In this document: piece after piece, positions 34,218-43,727 of the stretch
Numbering within the stretch: position 1 is the first letter of the stretch
Layout of the letters: every line of letters begins with the position of its first letter
Assembly (NCBI RefSeq): GCF_001705435.1
Contig: NZ_MDEN01000068.1
Coordinates: 310,001-374,000 of the forward strand
Length of the DNA: 64,000 nt
Source of the DNA: Pseudomonas graminis
GTDB lineage: Bacteria; Pseudomonadota; Gammaproteobacteria; Pseudomonadales; Pseudomonadaceae
Direction of reading: 5' to 3'
Translations under genes and position numbers: made by a program
Notes under the pieces: model-generated
What the model was told of the DNA's origin: nothing
Database searches by the model: none
Seen by the model: the letters and a program-made list of their open reading frames with translations, nothing else

Positions 34218-37200
34218 GTGGCGAATTCGCTCTTTCTCATCAGGAACCACTCAGTGCGCCCCTCCGGCTCTCAACGCATCATCAAGGTGCGCCGCGATTA
34301 CAATCGTCTGGTCGCCGACGAGACCATGGAAGACTACGCGTTGCGTTTCACGCCCAAGTCCTTTCGCAAATGGTCGGAATTCCGCATCGCCAACACCGCT
34401 GTCGGGGCCGTGTCGTTCCTGGCGCTGGAAGCCATCGGCGGCGCGCTGGTCATGAGCTACGGCTTCACCAACACCTTATGGGCCATCATCGCCATGACGG
34501 TGGTGATCTTCCTCACCGGGCTGCCCATCAGCTACTACGCCGCGCGCTATGGCGTGGACATGGACCTGCTGACGCGAGGCGCCGGCTTCGGCTACATCGG
34601 CTCGACCATCACCTCGTTGATCTACGCCAGTTTCACCTTCCTGTTCTTCGCCCTGGAAGCGGCGATCATGGCCCTGGCGCTGGAGCTGTACACCCACATT
34701 CCGCTGGCGCTGGCGTACGTGATCTGCTCGATCATCGTCATCCCGCTGGTGGCCTACGGCATCACCCTGATCAGCCGCCTGCAGATGTGGTCGCAACCGT
34801 TATGGCTGACGTTGCTGATCGTGCCGTACGTGTTCGTGATCTGGAAAAACCCCGACGCGCTGGCCGACCTCACCACCTTTGCCGGCCGGGAGGGCGAGGG
34901 CGGCACGTTCAATCTGCTGCTCTTCGGCGCCGCGTTCAGCGTGGCGTTGTCCCTGGTGACGCAGATCGGCGAGCAGGTGGACTACCTGCGCTTTCTGCCG
35001 GAAAAAACCCGCCGCAACCGCAAGCGCTGGTGGGCCGCGCTGCTGATGGCCGGGCCCGGCTGGGTCATCCCCGGCGGCCTGAAAATCATGGCCGGCGCCT
35101 TTCTTGCCTTTCTCGCCCTGCAACACCAAGTGCCGATCGAACGCGCGGCCGAGCCGACGCAGATGTACCTGGTGGCGTTCAACTACGTGTTTGCTTCCCC
35201 GGAATGGGCGCTGGCGGCCATGGTGCTGTTCGTGATCATTTCCCAGATCAAGATCAACATGACCAACGCCTACGCCGGGTCTCTGGCATGGTCGAACTTC
35301 TTCGCCCGAGTCACCCACAGCCATCCGGGCCGGGTGGTCTGGCTGGTGTTCAACGTCGCTATCGCCTTGATCCTCATGGAGCTGGGCGTGTTCGACGCCA
35401 TCGAGGAAGTGCTCGGCCTGTATGCCAACGTCGCCATCGCCTGGATCGGCGCGCTGGTGGCCGATCTGGTGATCAACAAACCCCTCGGCCTCTCGCCCAA
35501 GCACATCGAATTCAAGCGCGCGCACCTGTACGACATCAACCCGGTGGGCGTCGGTGCGATGTTTATTGCGTCACTGCTGTCGATGTGTGCCCATTTCGGT
35601 GCGCTGGGGGAGGTGGCCCGGGCTGCGCCGCCGCTGATTTCCCTGACCAGCGCCCTGATCGCGGCGCCGTTGATCGCCTGGCTGACCCAAGGCCGTTACT
35701 ACATCGCCCGGGACAGCGACCCCGGTTTGCTGTTCCCCCTCGGCCGCCAGACCAGCCTGCGCTGTGGCGTGTGCAGCAATAGTTTCGAAACCCCGGACAT
35801 GGCCTGGTGCCCGGCGTACGGTTCGCCCATCTGCTCGTTGTGCTGTTCGCTGGACGCCCGCTGCGGCGATCAATGCAAAACCCGCTCGCGGCTGTCGACC
35901 CAGTTCGAGGACCTGATCGCCCGCCTGCTGCCCCGCTTGCCACGCCAATACCTGCACACCCGGCTGGCGCACTACCTGGGCCTGCTCACCGTGTTGGTGC
36001 TGACCCTGACCGGGGCGCTGACGATGATTTACAGCCAGGTCTCACACGGCTTGATCGATCAATCGCCGCAAGTGCATCACACCCTGATGCTGGCGTTTCT
36101 CAAGGCGTTCCTGACCTTTTGCGTGTTCGCCGGCGTACTGGCCTGGTGGGTGGTGCTGACCCGGGAGAGCCGGCGCGTGGCCCTGGAAGAATCCGAGCGG
36201 CAGACCGCGTTGCTGATGCAGGAAATCGAGGCGCACCACAAAACCGATCAGGCGTTGCAGGAAGCCAAGGAAGCCTCGGAGGCCGCCAACGCCGCCAAGA
36301 GCCGCTATGTCACCGGGCTTTCCCACGAACTGCGCACGCCGCTCAACAGCATTCTGGGCTTCACCCAGATCTTGCAACGGGACAGCGCCACCCCGAGCAA
36401 ACATCTGGATTCCCTGGCGACCATCATGCGCAGCAGTTCGCATTTGTTGTCGCTGATCGACGGCCTGCTGGACGTGGCCAAGATCGAAGCCGGCAAACTG
36501 CGGCTGGAGCCGACGGAAATCCTGTTCCAGGAGTTTCTCGACGACCTGGAGAAAATGTTCGCCAGCCCGGCCCGGGAAAAAGGCCTGCGCTTTCGCCTGG
36601 AGCTGATCGGGCGCATGCCGGAAGTGGTGCGCGGCGACGAGAAGCGGGTGCGGCAGATTCTGATCAACCTGCTGGGCAACGCGATCAACTTCACTGACAG
36701 CGGGGAAGTCTGCCTGCGGGTCAGTTACCGGCGCGAGACCGCGACCTTCGACATCATCGACACCGGAATCGGCATCGCGCCGGATCAGATCGAACGGATT
36801 TTTCAGCCGTTCGAACGGGGCGGGCTGGTACGCCAGGACAACGGCGTGGGCCTGGGGCTGACCATCACGCGGATGCTCACGGCGCTGATGGGCGGCGCCT
36901 TGTCCGTCAGCAGTCAGCCGGAGGAAGGCACGCGGTTTCAGGTGCGGCTGTTCCTGTCCGAAGTGCGGGTGCCCAAGGCGATCATCGACGTCAACCACGA
37001 CGTCATCGGTTACGACGGTCAACGGCGGCTGATTCTGGTGGTGGACGATCACATCGAGCACCGCAAGGTTATCAGCGGCATGCTCATGCCCCTGGGTTTT
37101 GACGTCGTGCAGGCGGCCAACGGGCAAGAGGCGGTCAGGCAGGTGTCGCTGTTGCACCCGGACCTGATCCTGATGGACCTGTCCATGCCGGACATGGACG

Positions 37201-37655
37201 GTTGGGCGACCAGCCGTATGATCCGCCGCAACGCGCTGTCCCTGGCGCCGATCATCGTGCTGTCGGCCAATGCCAATGCCTTCGCCGATGACAAGGAACG
37301 CAGCCTGCAGGTGTGCAATGACTACCTGGCCAAACCCCTGCATTTGCCGCAACTGCTGGACCGGATTCAGCACCATCTGCAACTGACCTGGCAGCGGCGT
37401 TTGCGCAGCGCCCCGTTGCTCGTGCAAACGCCGGTGGTGTTGCCGTCGCGCGAAGATCTGGAAGAGCTGTATGAGCTGTGCGGCCTGGGCTATATCCGCG
37501 GCATCCAACAAAAACTCGACGCCATCGAGCGCGAGAACACCCACAGCACCGGTTTTGTCACCCGCCTGCGAACCCTGGCGTCAGGTTTTCGCCTGGATGA
37601 ACTCAGTCTTCAATTGAAGGAGGCCCTTAATGGACGCCATGACCCGAGCCGCTGA
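34218..37655 (+). CDS. Hybrid sensor histidine kinase with N-terminal NCS1-type permease domain
   Basis: The product has 1145 residues from a GTG at 34218 with AAGGA six bases upstream; an ATG at 34326 is the alternative. Residues ~40-490 are a multi-helix NCS1 (cytosine/purine/allantoin permease) domain. A Cys-rich module follows (C516-x2-C519 ... C553, eight or more Cys in ~38 residues), then two membrane helices (~590-660), HisKA with SHELRTPLNS (His703), HATPase (NLLGNAINF, DTGIGI, GVGLGLTI), and a receiver with Asp987 (LILMDLSMPD). The architecture parallels CbrA, where a transporter domain is fused to a kinase. It overlaps the response regulator gene and is divergent from the amide transporter operon, so it probably senses an amide, nucleobase or related compound for that operon. 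Confidence 0.88.
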   Translation: MANSLFLIRNHSVRPSGSQRIIKVRRDYNRLVADETMEDYALRFTPKSFRKWSEFRIANTAVGAVSFLALEAIGGALVMSYGFTNTLWAIIAMTVVIFLTGLPISYYAARYGVDMDLLTRGAGFGYIGSTITSLIYASFTFLFFALEAAIMALALELYTHIPLALAYVICSIIVIPLVAYGITLISRLQMWSQPLWLTLLIVPYVFVIWKNPDALADLTTFAGREGEGGTFNLLLFGAAFSVALSLVTQIGEQVDYLRFLPEKTRRNRKRWWAALLMAGPGWVIPGGLKIMAGAFLAFLALQHQVPIERAAEPTQMYLVAFNYVFASPEWALAAMVLFVIISQIKINMTNAYAGSLAWSNFFARVTHSHPGRVVWLVFNVAIALILMELGVFDAIEEVLGLYANVAIAWIGALVADLVINKPLGLSPKHIEFKRAHLYDINPVGVGAMFIASLLSMCAHFGALGEVARAAPPLISLTSALIAAPLIAWLTQGRYYIARDSDPGLLFPLGRQTSLRCGVCSNSFETPDMAWCPAYGSPICSLCCSLDARCGDQCKTRSRLSTQFEDLIARLLPRLPRQYLHTRLAHYLGLLTVLVLTLTGALTMIYSQVSHGLIDQSPQVHHTLMLAFLKAFLTFCVFAGVLAWWVVLTRESRRVALEESERQTALLMQEIEAHHKTDQALQEAKEASEAANAAKSRYVTGLSHELRTPLNSILGFTQILQRDSATPSKHLDSLATIMRSSSHLLSLIDGLLDVAKIEAGKLRLEPTEILFQEFLDDLEKMFASPAREKGLRFRLELIGRMPEVVRGDEKRVRQILINLLGNAINFTDSGEVCLRVSYRRETATFDIIDTGIGIAPDQIERIFQPFERGGLVRQDNGVGLGLTITRMLTALMGGALSVSSQPEEGTRFQVRLFLSEVRVPKAIIDVNHDVIGYDGQRRLILVVDDHIEHRKVISGMLMPLGFDVVQAANGQEAVRQVSLLHPDLILMDLSMPDMDGWATSRMIRRNALSLAPIIVLSANANAFADDKERSLQVCNDYLAKPLHLPQLLDRIQHHLQLTWQRRLRSAPLLVQTPVVLPSREDLEELYELCGLGYIRGIQQKLDAIERENTHSTGFVTRLRTLASGFRLDELSLQLKEALNGRHDPSR

Positions 37656-38301
37656 AAACGGCGTCATTCTGATCGTCGATGACGTACCCGATAACCTGGC
37701 GCTGCTGTCCGATGCCCTGGACGAGGCGGGGTACATGGTGCTGGTGGCGCTGGACGGGCACAGCGCGTTGACCCGCATCCAGCGTCGGCGTCCGGACCTG
37801 ATTCTGCTGGACGCGATGATGCCCGGCCTGAACGGCTTCGACACCTGCCGCCAGATCAAGGCACAACCGGACACCGCCAACATCCCCGTGCTGTTCATGA
37901 CCGCGCTGACCGACAGTGAGCACGTGGTGCAGGGTTTCGAGGCTGGCGCCATCGACTACGTCACCAAGCCGATCGAGTGCGCTGAAATGCTGGCCCGGGT
38001 CGCGTCGCATTTGCGCACCGCGCGCATCCTGCACACCGCCCGCACGGCGTCGCAGCCGGTGACGTTCGAAGACAAATCCGCCTACGGCAAACTGTCCCGC
38101 CGCTTCCAGCTCACCGACCGGGAAATCGAAGTGCTGCGCTGGGTGTCCTTCGGCAAAACCAACAAAGACATCGCCGACATCCTGCAACTGAGCCCGCGAA
38201 CGGTGAACAAACACCTGGAACACATCTACATCAAACTGGGCGTCGAAACCCGCACCGCCGCCACCTCCGTAGCCATGGCGGCGATGACCGAGCGGGTGTG
38301 A
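37630..38301 (+). CDS. Two-component response regulator, LuxR-type output
   Basis: The product has 223 residues. The receiver occupies residues ~12-125 with phospho-acceptor Asp61 (LILLDAMMPG) and the conserved Lys in YVTKP. The C-terminal ~60 residues are a LuxR/NarL helix-turn-helix (LTDREIEVLRWVSFGKTNKDIADILQLSPRTVNKHLEHIYIKLGV). The gene overlaps the kinase gene by 26 bases, so translation is coupled and the two form one signalling pair. The likely target is the TGACGTA palindrome upstream of the kinase and the divergent amide operon. Confidence 0.92.
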   Translation: MDAMTRAAENGVILIVDDVPDNLALLSDALDEAGYMVLVALDGHSALTRIQRRRPDLILLDAMMPGLNGFDTCRQIKAQPDTANIPVLFMTALTDSEHVVQGFEAGAIDYVTKPIECAEMLARVASHLRTARILHTARTASQPVTFEDKSAYGKLSRRFQLTDREIEVLRWVSFGKTNKDIADILQLSPRTVNKHLEHIYIKLGVETRTAATSVAMAAMTERV

Positions 38302-38420
38302 TCCCTCAAAAGCTTCCCGGCTGAAGCCGGTCCTACAGTTGGAGCCGGTCGCAATGCACGCACCCGCTGCTGTCAGTGGGACCGGCTTCAGCCGGGAAGA
38401 GGCCGGTTTGAGCGATGCCA
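38302..38420. repeat. Inverted REP pair downstream of the response regulator
   Basis: CTTCCCGGCTGAAGCCGGTC near 38311 and its inverse GGACCGGCTTCAGCCGGGAAG near 38380. Confidence 0.8.
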
Positions 38421-38455
38421 ATTCGGCGGTTTGACGTTGATCGTTCCTGATTAAT

Positions 38456-38536
38456 GGGGACTGATTTATTTACAGCGCTTCACCGTAAATTAATCTGTCC
38501 CCGTGTCCCCGTGTCCCCGTGTCCCCGTGTCCCCGC
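38456..38536. repeat. GGGGAC hairpin copy fused to a tandem 8-bp repeat
   Basis: Bases 38456-38499 are identical to 26986-27029. From 38497 the octamer GTCCCCGT repeats: four perfect units and a fifth GTCCCCGC (38529-38536). It looks like slippage expansion at the end of the hairpin. Confidence 0.9.
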
Positions 38537-38852
38537 GCGTCACAGGTCTCCCTGACGGGATGAGGTGCTTGTGCAGGACCGGCTTCAGCCGGGAAGGGAC
38601 CAGGCTGCACACCCTCAATCTTTGGATCCAGTCACCCCGTAAACGCCCCGCGTTTGGATAGAAGCTGAATCGCTTAACCCCTCAAATAACCACTCCCGAT
38701 CTTCATTACTCACCGGCCCTAAATTCCCCGTCTTCCCAGCCGAAACATGTTCAGGCCGTGCCTTCTCGCTCTTGCAGCCCTCGTGCAAAGCGCAGCGCAC
38801 CTATCGGCATCGCACTCTCGTCGCTGTCATCTCTGGTTATGGACACACGCAT
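38537..38852. other. Intergenic region ahead of the chemoreceptor, with one REP unit
   Basis: A REP unit (GGACCGGCTTCAGCCGGGAAGG) lies near 38577. No gene is convincing in the remainder, which must hold the chemoreceptor promoter. Confidence 0.6.
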
Positions 38853-40745
38853 ATGATCAAACGTCTGGGTTTCAGCAAAAAGATCCTGCTGGCCGCTGCA
38901 CTCATCGTGGTAGTTGCCTTCTCGTGTTTCATTCTGGTGAACGACTTTCGCCAGCGCGAAACCCTGAAGAACAGCGTCGCCTCCGAACTTCAACAGATGG
39001 GCAGCCTGACCACGCAAAACATTCAAACCTGGCTCGACAGCCGCACGCAGTTGCTCAACTCCATGGCCCAGCAGATCGCGGTTGACGGTCCGGCGGTGAG
39101 CAGCCTGCAACGGGCGATCGGTCTGCCGGTTTACCCGGACAACTTCCAGCTCAGTTATTTCGGCAGCAAGGACGGCGTGATGTTTTCCGTGCCCACGGGC
39201 AACCGCCCGGCCGACTATGACCCCCGTGCCCGTGGCTGGTACAAGGCGGCCGATGCGGCGCAGGGCATCATCGTGACTGAGCCGTACATCGCCGCCTCGT
39301 CGGGCAAGCTGGTGGTGACACTGGCCACGCCGGTGCGCCAGCAGGGGCAGATGATCGGCGTCGCGGGCGCGGACATTTCCCTTGACGCCATCAGCAAGAC
39401 CATCAACTCGCTGAACTTCGGCGGCCATGGTTATGCGTACATTGTCAGTGCCGACGGCAAGATTCTGATCCACCCGGACACCAAGCTGATCCTCAAGAAT
39501 GTCAGCGAGGCCTACCCGAACGGCGCACCGACCATCGCGCCGGGCGTGGCGGAAATCGAGTCCGGCGGCAAGGCGCAGATCATCTCGTTCACCAAGGTGG
39601 AAGGGCTGTCGTCGGCCAACTGGTACGTGGCCCTGGTGCTCGACCGCGACGCGGCCTACTCGATGCTCAGCGAATTCCGCTCGTCGGCGATTCTCGCCAT
39701 GGTCATTGCCGTGGCGATCATCATGGTGCTGCTGGGGCTGTTAATCCGCGTGCTGATGCAGCCGTTGCACCAGATGGGCCGGGCGATGCAGGACATTGCC
39801 GACGGCGAGGGTGACCTGACCATGCGTCTGGCCATCGTGTCCCAGGATGAGTTCGGCGCGCTGGCGCAGTCGTTCAACCGTTTCGTGGAGCGTATTCACA
39901 GCTCGATCCGCGAAGTGGCGTCGACCGCCGGGCAACTGGGGGAAGTCGCGGCGCGCGTGGTCGGAGCCTCGAACTCGTCGATGGGCAATTCCGATCAGCA
40001 GACCAGCCGCACCAGCAGCGTGGCCGCGGCGATCAATCAGCTCGGCGCCGCCGCCCAGGAAATCGCTCAGAACGCCGCGCTGGCGTCGCAGCATTCCAGC
40101 GACGCCACGCAACTGGCCAGCGAAGGCCAAGGCGTTGTCAGTCAGACGATCAAGGCGATGAACCAGCTGTCCGAGAAGATCAGCGAGTCGTGTGCCAACA
40201 TCGAGACGCTGAACAACAAGACCGCGAACATCGGGCAGATTCTGGAAGTGATCACCGGTATCTCTCAGCAGACCAACTTGCTGGCGCTCAACGCCGCCAT
40301 CGAAGCGGCGCGGGCAGGGGAAGCGGGTCGTGGCTTTGCGGTGGTGGCGGACGAGGTGAGGAACCTGGCGCACCGCACCCAGGATTCGGCGCAGCAGGTG
40401 CAGGGGATGATCGAGGAGTTGCAGGTGGGCGCGCGGGACGCGGTGATCAACATGACCGAGAGCCAGCGTCAGAGCGAGAACAGCGTGACGATCGCCAATC
40501 AGGCGGGCGAACGGCTCAGTAGCGTGACCCGCCGGATCAGTGAGATCGATGGGATGAATCAGTCGGTGGCGACGGCGACCGAGGAGCAGACGGCGGTGGT
40601 TGAGGCGATCAACGTGGACATTACCGAGATCAATACGCTGAATCAGGAGGGGGTCGATAATCTGAAGTCCACTCTTGATGCTTGTGCGCACCTGGAGCAT
40701 CAGACGGCGCGGCTGCAGCATTTGGTGGGGACCTTCAGGATCTAG
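38853..40745 (+). CDS. Methyl-accepting chemotaxis protein with dCache sensor
   Basis: The product has 630 residues from the ATG at 38853. A first membrane helix (~residues 11-30), a periplasmic double-Cache domain (~35-270), a second helix (~280-305), a HAMP domain and a long signalling coiled coil with the invariant hairpin QQTNLLALNAAIEAARAGE / GRGFAVVADEVRNLA. The sensor contains YDPRARGWYKAA, EPYIAASSGKLVVTLATPV and GVAGADISL; the Y, R, W, Y and D of the amino-acid-binding dCache motif are all visible, so an amino acid ligand is likely. The gene stands alone. Confidence 0.92.
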   Translation: MIKRLGFSKKILLAAALIVVVAFSCFILVNDFRQRETLKNSVASELQQMGSLTTQNIQTWLDSRTQLLNSMAQQIAVDGPAVSSLQRAIGLPVYPDNFQLSYFGSKDGVMFSVPTGNRPADYDPRARGWYKAADAAQGIIVTEPYIAASSGKLVVTLATPVRQQGQMIGVAGADISLDAISKTINSLNFGGHGYAYIVSADGKILIHPDTKLILKNVSEAYPNGAPTIAPGVAEIESGGKAQIISFTKVEGLSSANWYVALVLDRDAAYSMLSEFRSSAILAMVIAVAIIMVLLGLLIRVLMQPLHQMGRAMQDIADGEGDLTMRLAIVSQDEFGALAQSFNRFVERIHSSIREVASTAGQLGEVAARVVGASNSSMGNSDQQTSRTSSVAAAINQLGAAAQEIAQNAALASQHSSDATQLASEGQGVVSQTIKAMNQLSEKISESCANIETLNNKTANIGQILEVITGISQQTNLLALNAAIEAARAGEAGRGFAVVADEVRNLAHRTQDSAQQVQGMIEELQVGARDAVINMTESQRQSENSVTIANQAGERLSSVTRRISEIDGMNQSVATATEEQTAVVEAINVDITEINTLNQEGVDNLKSTLDACAHLEHQTARLQHLVGTFRI

Positions 40746-41065
40746 ACGCAAGATCAAGATCAAGATCAAGATCTAGAGCGTCGGCCTAAGGGCCTCTGTT
40801 TCGCCTTCGGCGAGTTACTTGGAAAAGCACCCCAAGTAACCAAGGGTGCTTGCTCCTGGCTTGGTTCCTCCTTCGTCGGAATACCCTCACTCCGACGACG
40901 CTCCGTGGGCCCGCGCCGAACGGACATCCATGTCCTGACGGCGCTCTCGCCGCATCCCTGCGGCTCGGCCCACTACGCGTCGTCTACGTTCAGCCTGCAC
41001 CCAAGTCGCGATGGGCGTCGTCTGAACTATTTGTGTTTCAAGATCAAAAGCAGATCAAAGCACGG
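40741..41065. repeat. About 280-bp intergenic repeat, copy B (inverted relative to 6765-7043)
   Basis: Reverse complement of copy A with substitutions: GGCGAGTTACTTGGAAAAGC, CACCCAAGTCGCGATGGGCGTCGTCTG and GATCAAAAGCAGATCAAA are the clearest matches. The left edge has a short GATCAA tandem (about four units, 40750-40772). Confidence 0.75.
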
Positions 41066-41600
41066 GTAGTAGGATCGGCTTTAGCCGGGAAGAGGTTAGC
41101 TCAGACGCCAACATTGGATCGTTCCCTACGCTCCGCGTGGGAATGCATTCCCTGACGCTCCGCGTCACAGGCCTCACTGACGGGATGCGGTGATCTTGTG
41201 GGACCGGCTTCAGCCGGGAAGAGGCCAGTCTCCAAACCCTCAATTCTGCAGCGCGCCATCCGACGCCTTCCCAGCTAAAACCAGTTCTACGGTCGAAATG
41301 CATTTCCATAGTGGGACCGGCTTCAGCCGGGAAGGGGCCAGCCTCTTACACCCTCAATCCCGCAGCGCGCCATCCGACGCCTTGCCCGCTAACGCTGGTA
41401 CTGCTAACCCCATAGCGTTGTGCCAACGGACCAACGGCACGAATTATTTGTTTCAGTCTTGGCATTGACCCCGCTGTCCTGCCTTCAACATCCGCGCAAC
41501 TTGTCTAGCCCGCACAGCGGCTAGATCGCCCTTGGGCGCCAACCTGTCCAGAAAAACCCCGAAAAGTCCCGTAGCAAACCGTCTCCGAAGTGCAATCCCA
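41066..41600. repeat. REP-rich gap upstream of phnC
   Basis: REP units near 41072, 41202, 41265 and 41312 with intervening sequence repeated in pieces (CCTCAATCCCGCAGCGCGCCATCCGACGCC-like blocks, two copies near 41238 and 41358). No gene. Upstream promoter sequence of the phn operon lies to its right. Confidence 0.75.
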
Positions 41601-41618
41601 CAGTCATCGTCGGTTCAT
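41601..41618 (+). promoter_or_regulatory. Possible Pho box upstream of phnC
   Basis: CAGTCAT - 4 bases - GGTTCAT resembles the PhoB site pair CTGTCAT-N4-CTGTCAT (6/7 and 4/7), 115 bases before phnC. It fits the phosphate-starvation control usual for C-P lyase operons but is imperfect. Confidence 0.4.
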
Positions 41619-41732
41619 GGAACTGCCACAGGCTGCCCCTAATGTCACTCGCACCGAACGCGGCCATGGACGGTCGTGCGGCTGATCATTCACTCCCGGC
41701 AGGACGCTGGAATCACAAAACCAGAGAAGCCC

Positions 41733-42566
41733 ATGACCGCAGCCATCCACGTCGACCGCCTCAACAAGACCTTCGCCCGAAAGACCGCTTTGGTTGACCT
41801 TGCATTGTCTATACAACACGGGGAGATGGTCGCGCTGATCGGCGCGTCCGGGTCCGGTAAATCCACGCTGTTGCGTCACCTGGCCGGGCTGGCCTGTTGC
41901 GACCGCAGCAATGGCGGCAGCGTCCAAGTGCTGGGCCGTGAAGTGCAGGCCTCGGGACGGCTCAACGGCAAGGTGCGTCGCCTGCGTGCGGACATCGGCT
42001 ACATCTTTCAGCAATTCAATCTGGTCAATCGCCTCAGCGTACTCGACAACGTCCTGCTCGGCTGCCTGGGTCGCATGCCGCGCTGGCGTGGAAGCCTCGG
42101 CCTGTTCAACGCCGAGGAGAAAGCCCGGGCCATGGCCAATCTTGACCGCGTCGGCCTTGCCGATCTGGCGCCGCAGCGGGCTTCGACCCTCTCCGGCGGC
42201 CAGCAGCAGCGGGTGGCCATTGCCCGCGCGCTGACCCAGCAGGCCGAAGTGATTCTTGCCGACGAACCCATTGCCTCCCTCGACCCCGAGTCCGCGCGCA
42301 AGGTCATGGAAATCCTCGCCGACATCAATCGCCGGGACGGCAAGACCGTCGTCGTCACCCTGCATCAGGTGGATTACGCCGTGCGCTATTGCCCGCGTGC
42401 CGTGGCACTCAAGGGCGGGCGCATTCACTTCGACGGCAACGGCGCCGAGCTCAACAGCCAGTTTCTCAACGACCTGTACGGCGCCGACGCTGACACCAGC
42501 CTGATGTTCGACGGCAGCGCACGGGACACCGAACGACCCTCGCGACTGCTGATGGCCCGTGCCTGA
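41733..42566 (+). CDS. phnC: Phosphonate ABC transporter ATP-binding protein
   Basis: The product has 277 residues from the ATG at 41733. Walker A GASGSGKS, Q-loop FQQFNLVNRLSVLDNVL, signature LSGGQQQRVAIARAL, Walker B VILADEPIASLDPES and switch TLHQVDYA are all in place. It energises phosphonate uptake with PhnD and PhnE. First gene of the C-P lyase cluster. A PhnF-type palindrome lies inside the gene at 41805-41816. Confidence 0.93.
   Translation: MTAAIHVDRLNKTFARKTALVDLALSIQHGEMVALIGASGSGKSTLLRHLAGLACCDRSNGGSVQVLGREVQASGRLNGKVRRLRADIGYIFQQFNLVNRLSVLDNVLLGCLGRMPRWRGSLGLFNAEEKARAMANLDRVGLADLAPQRASTLSGGQQQRVAIARALTQQAEVILADEPIASLDPESARKVMEILADINRRDGKTVVVTLHQVDYAVRYCPRAVALKGGRIHFDGNGAELNSQFLNDLYGADADTSLMFDGSARDTERPSRLLMARA
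41805..41816. promoter_or_regulatory. TTGTCTATACAA palindrome inside phnC, candidate PhnF operator
   Basis: It fits the GntR/HutC-subfamily pattern GTxTAxAC and differs by one base from the palindrome in front of phnF (44562-44573). It is 72 bases inside the phnC coding region. Confidence 0.5.
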
Positions 42567-42632
42567 CTCAGTGGCGGCACCGGTAACCGAAACACTCAAC
42601 CCACACCCAAAACCCAGCTCAGGGAGTTCCCC

Positions 42633-43637
42633 ATGTTGAACCGTATCGGGCGCGTCTTCGCGTCTGCCGCTGTCGTCGCCGGTTGCCTGATGGGCACTGC
42701 GCAGGCCGATGACAACGTCATCAACTTCGGCATCATGTCCACTGAGTCGTCGCAGAACCTGAAGAGCGTCTGGCAGCCGTTCCTCGACGACATGACGAAA
42801 AAGACCGGGCTTAAAGTCAACGCCACCTTCGCCTCCGACTACGCCGGCCTGATCCAGGGCATGCGCTTCAACAAGGTCGATGTGGCCTGGCTCGGCAACA
42901 AGGCGGCCATGGAAGCGGTGGACCGTTCCGGTGGCGAGATCTTTGCCCAGACCGCTGCTGCCAACGGTGCGCCCGGGTACTGGAGCGTGATCATTGCGCG
43001 CAAGGACAGCCCGATCAATTCGGTCGAGGACATGCTCAAGCACGCCAAGGAACTGACCTTCGGCAACGGTGACCCGAACTCCACCTCGGGCTATCTGGTG
43101 CCGGGCTACTACGTCTTCGCGCAGAACCACGTCGACGCCGCCACCGCCTTCAAACGCACGCTGAATTCCAGCCATGAAGTCAATGCCCTGAGCGTGGCCA
43201 AAGGGCAACTGGACGTCGCGACCTTCAACACCGAAAGCTGGGACCGTCTGGCAGTCACCCAGCCGGACAAGGCCGCCATGCTCAAGGTCATCTGGAAATC
43301 GCCGCTGATCCCCGCCGACCCGATGGTCTGGCGCAAGGGCCTGTCGGACGCGGACAAGAACAAGATCCGCGATTTCTTCGCCAACTACGGCGACACCGAC
43401 GAGGAAAAGGCCGTGTTGAAGAACATGCAGATGGGCAAGTTCCTCAAGTCCTCGGACGACCAGTTGCTGACCATCCGCCAGCTCGAGCTGTTCAAGCAGA
43501 AGACCGAAACCACGGCCAGCACCACCCTGAGCGCCGAAGAGAAGGCCTCTCGCCTGAAAGACATCGACGCCGGGCTGACCAAGCTGCAGGACCGTATTTC
43601 CGAGCTGGAAAAACAAGGCACCGCCAAGGCGGGTTGA
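42633..43637 (+). CDS. phnD: Phosphonate ABC transporter periplasmic binding protein
   Basis: The product has 334 residues. A signal peptide (VFASAAVVAGCLMGTAQA) is followed by the PhnD fold: INFGIMSTESSQNLKSVWQPFLDDM, VAWLGNKAAMEAVDRS, DPNSTSGYLVPGYYVF, EVNALSVAKGQLDVATFNTE. It captures alkylphosphonates in the periplasm and hands them to PhnE. An extended charged C-terminal helix (EEKASRLKDIDAGLTKLQDRISELEKQG) could be a coiled coil. Confidence 0.93.
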   Translation: MLNRIGRVFASAAVVAGCLMGTAQADDNVINFGIMSTESSQNLKSVWQPFLDDMTKKTGLKVNATFASDYAGLIQGMRFNKVDVAWLGNKAAMEAVDRSGGEIFAQTAAANGAPGYWSVIIARKDSPINSVEDMLKHAKELTFGNGDPNSTSGYLVPGYYVFAQNHVDAATAFKRTLNSSHEVNALSVAKGQLDVATFNTESWDRLAVTQPDKAAMLKVIWKSPLIPADPMVWRKGLSDADKNKIRDFFANYGDTDEEKAVLKNMQMGKFLKSSDDQLLTIRQLELFKQKTETTASTTLSAEEKASRLKDIDAGLTKLQDRISELEKQGTAKAG

Positions 43638-43727
43638 TGCACGGGGCGCGCCTGCCTGTGGGGACCAACCCCGTGCAGGCACGGCGCGCCAGTCATGACG
43701 CTTCATCCGTTCGCAACCGGACTTTTT

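Noticed and set aside
38497..38536. Possible CRISPR array
   Set aside because: Units are 8 bp and directly adjacent, with no spacers; this is a simple tandem repeat.
40746..41600. Small plus-strand open frames before phnC
   Set aside because: They run through REP units and the 280-bp repeat and have no protein-like features.
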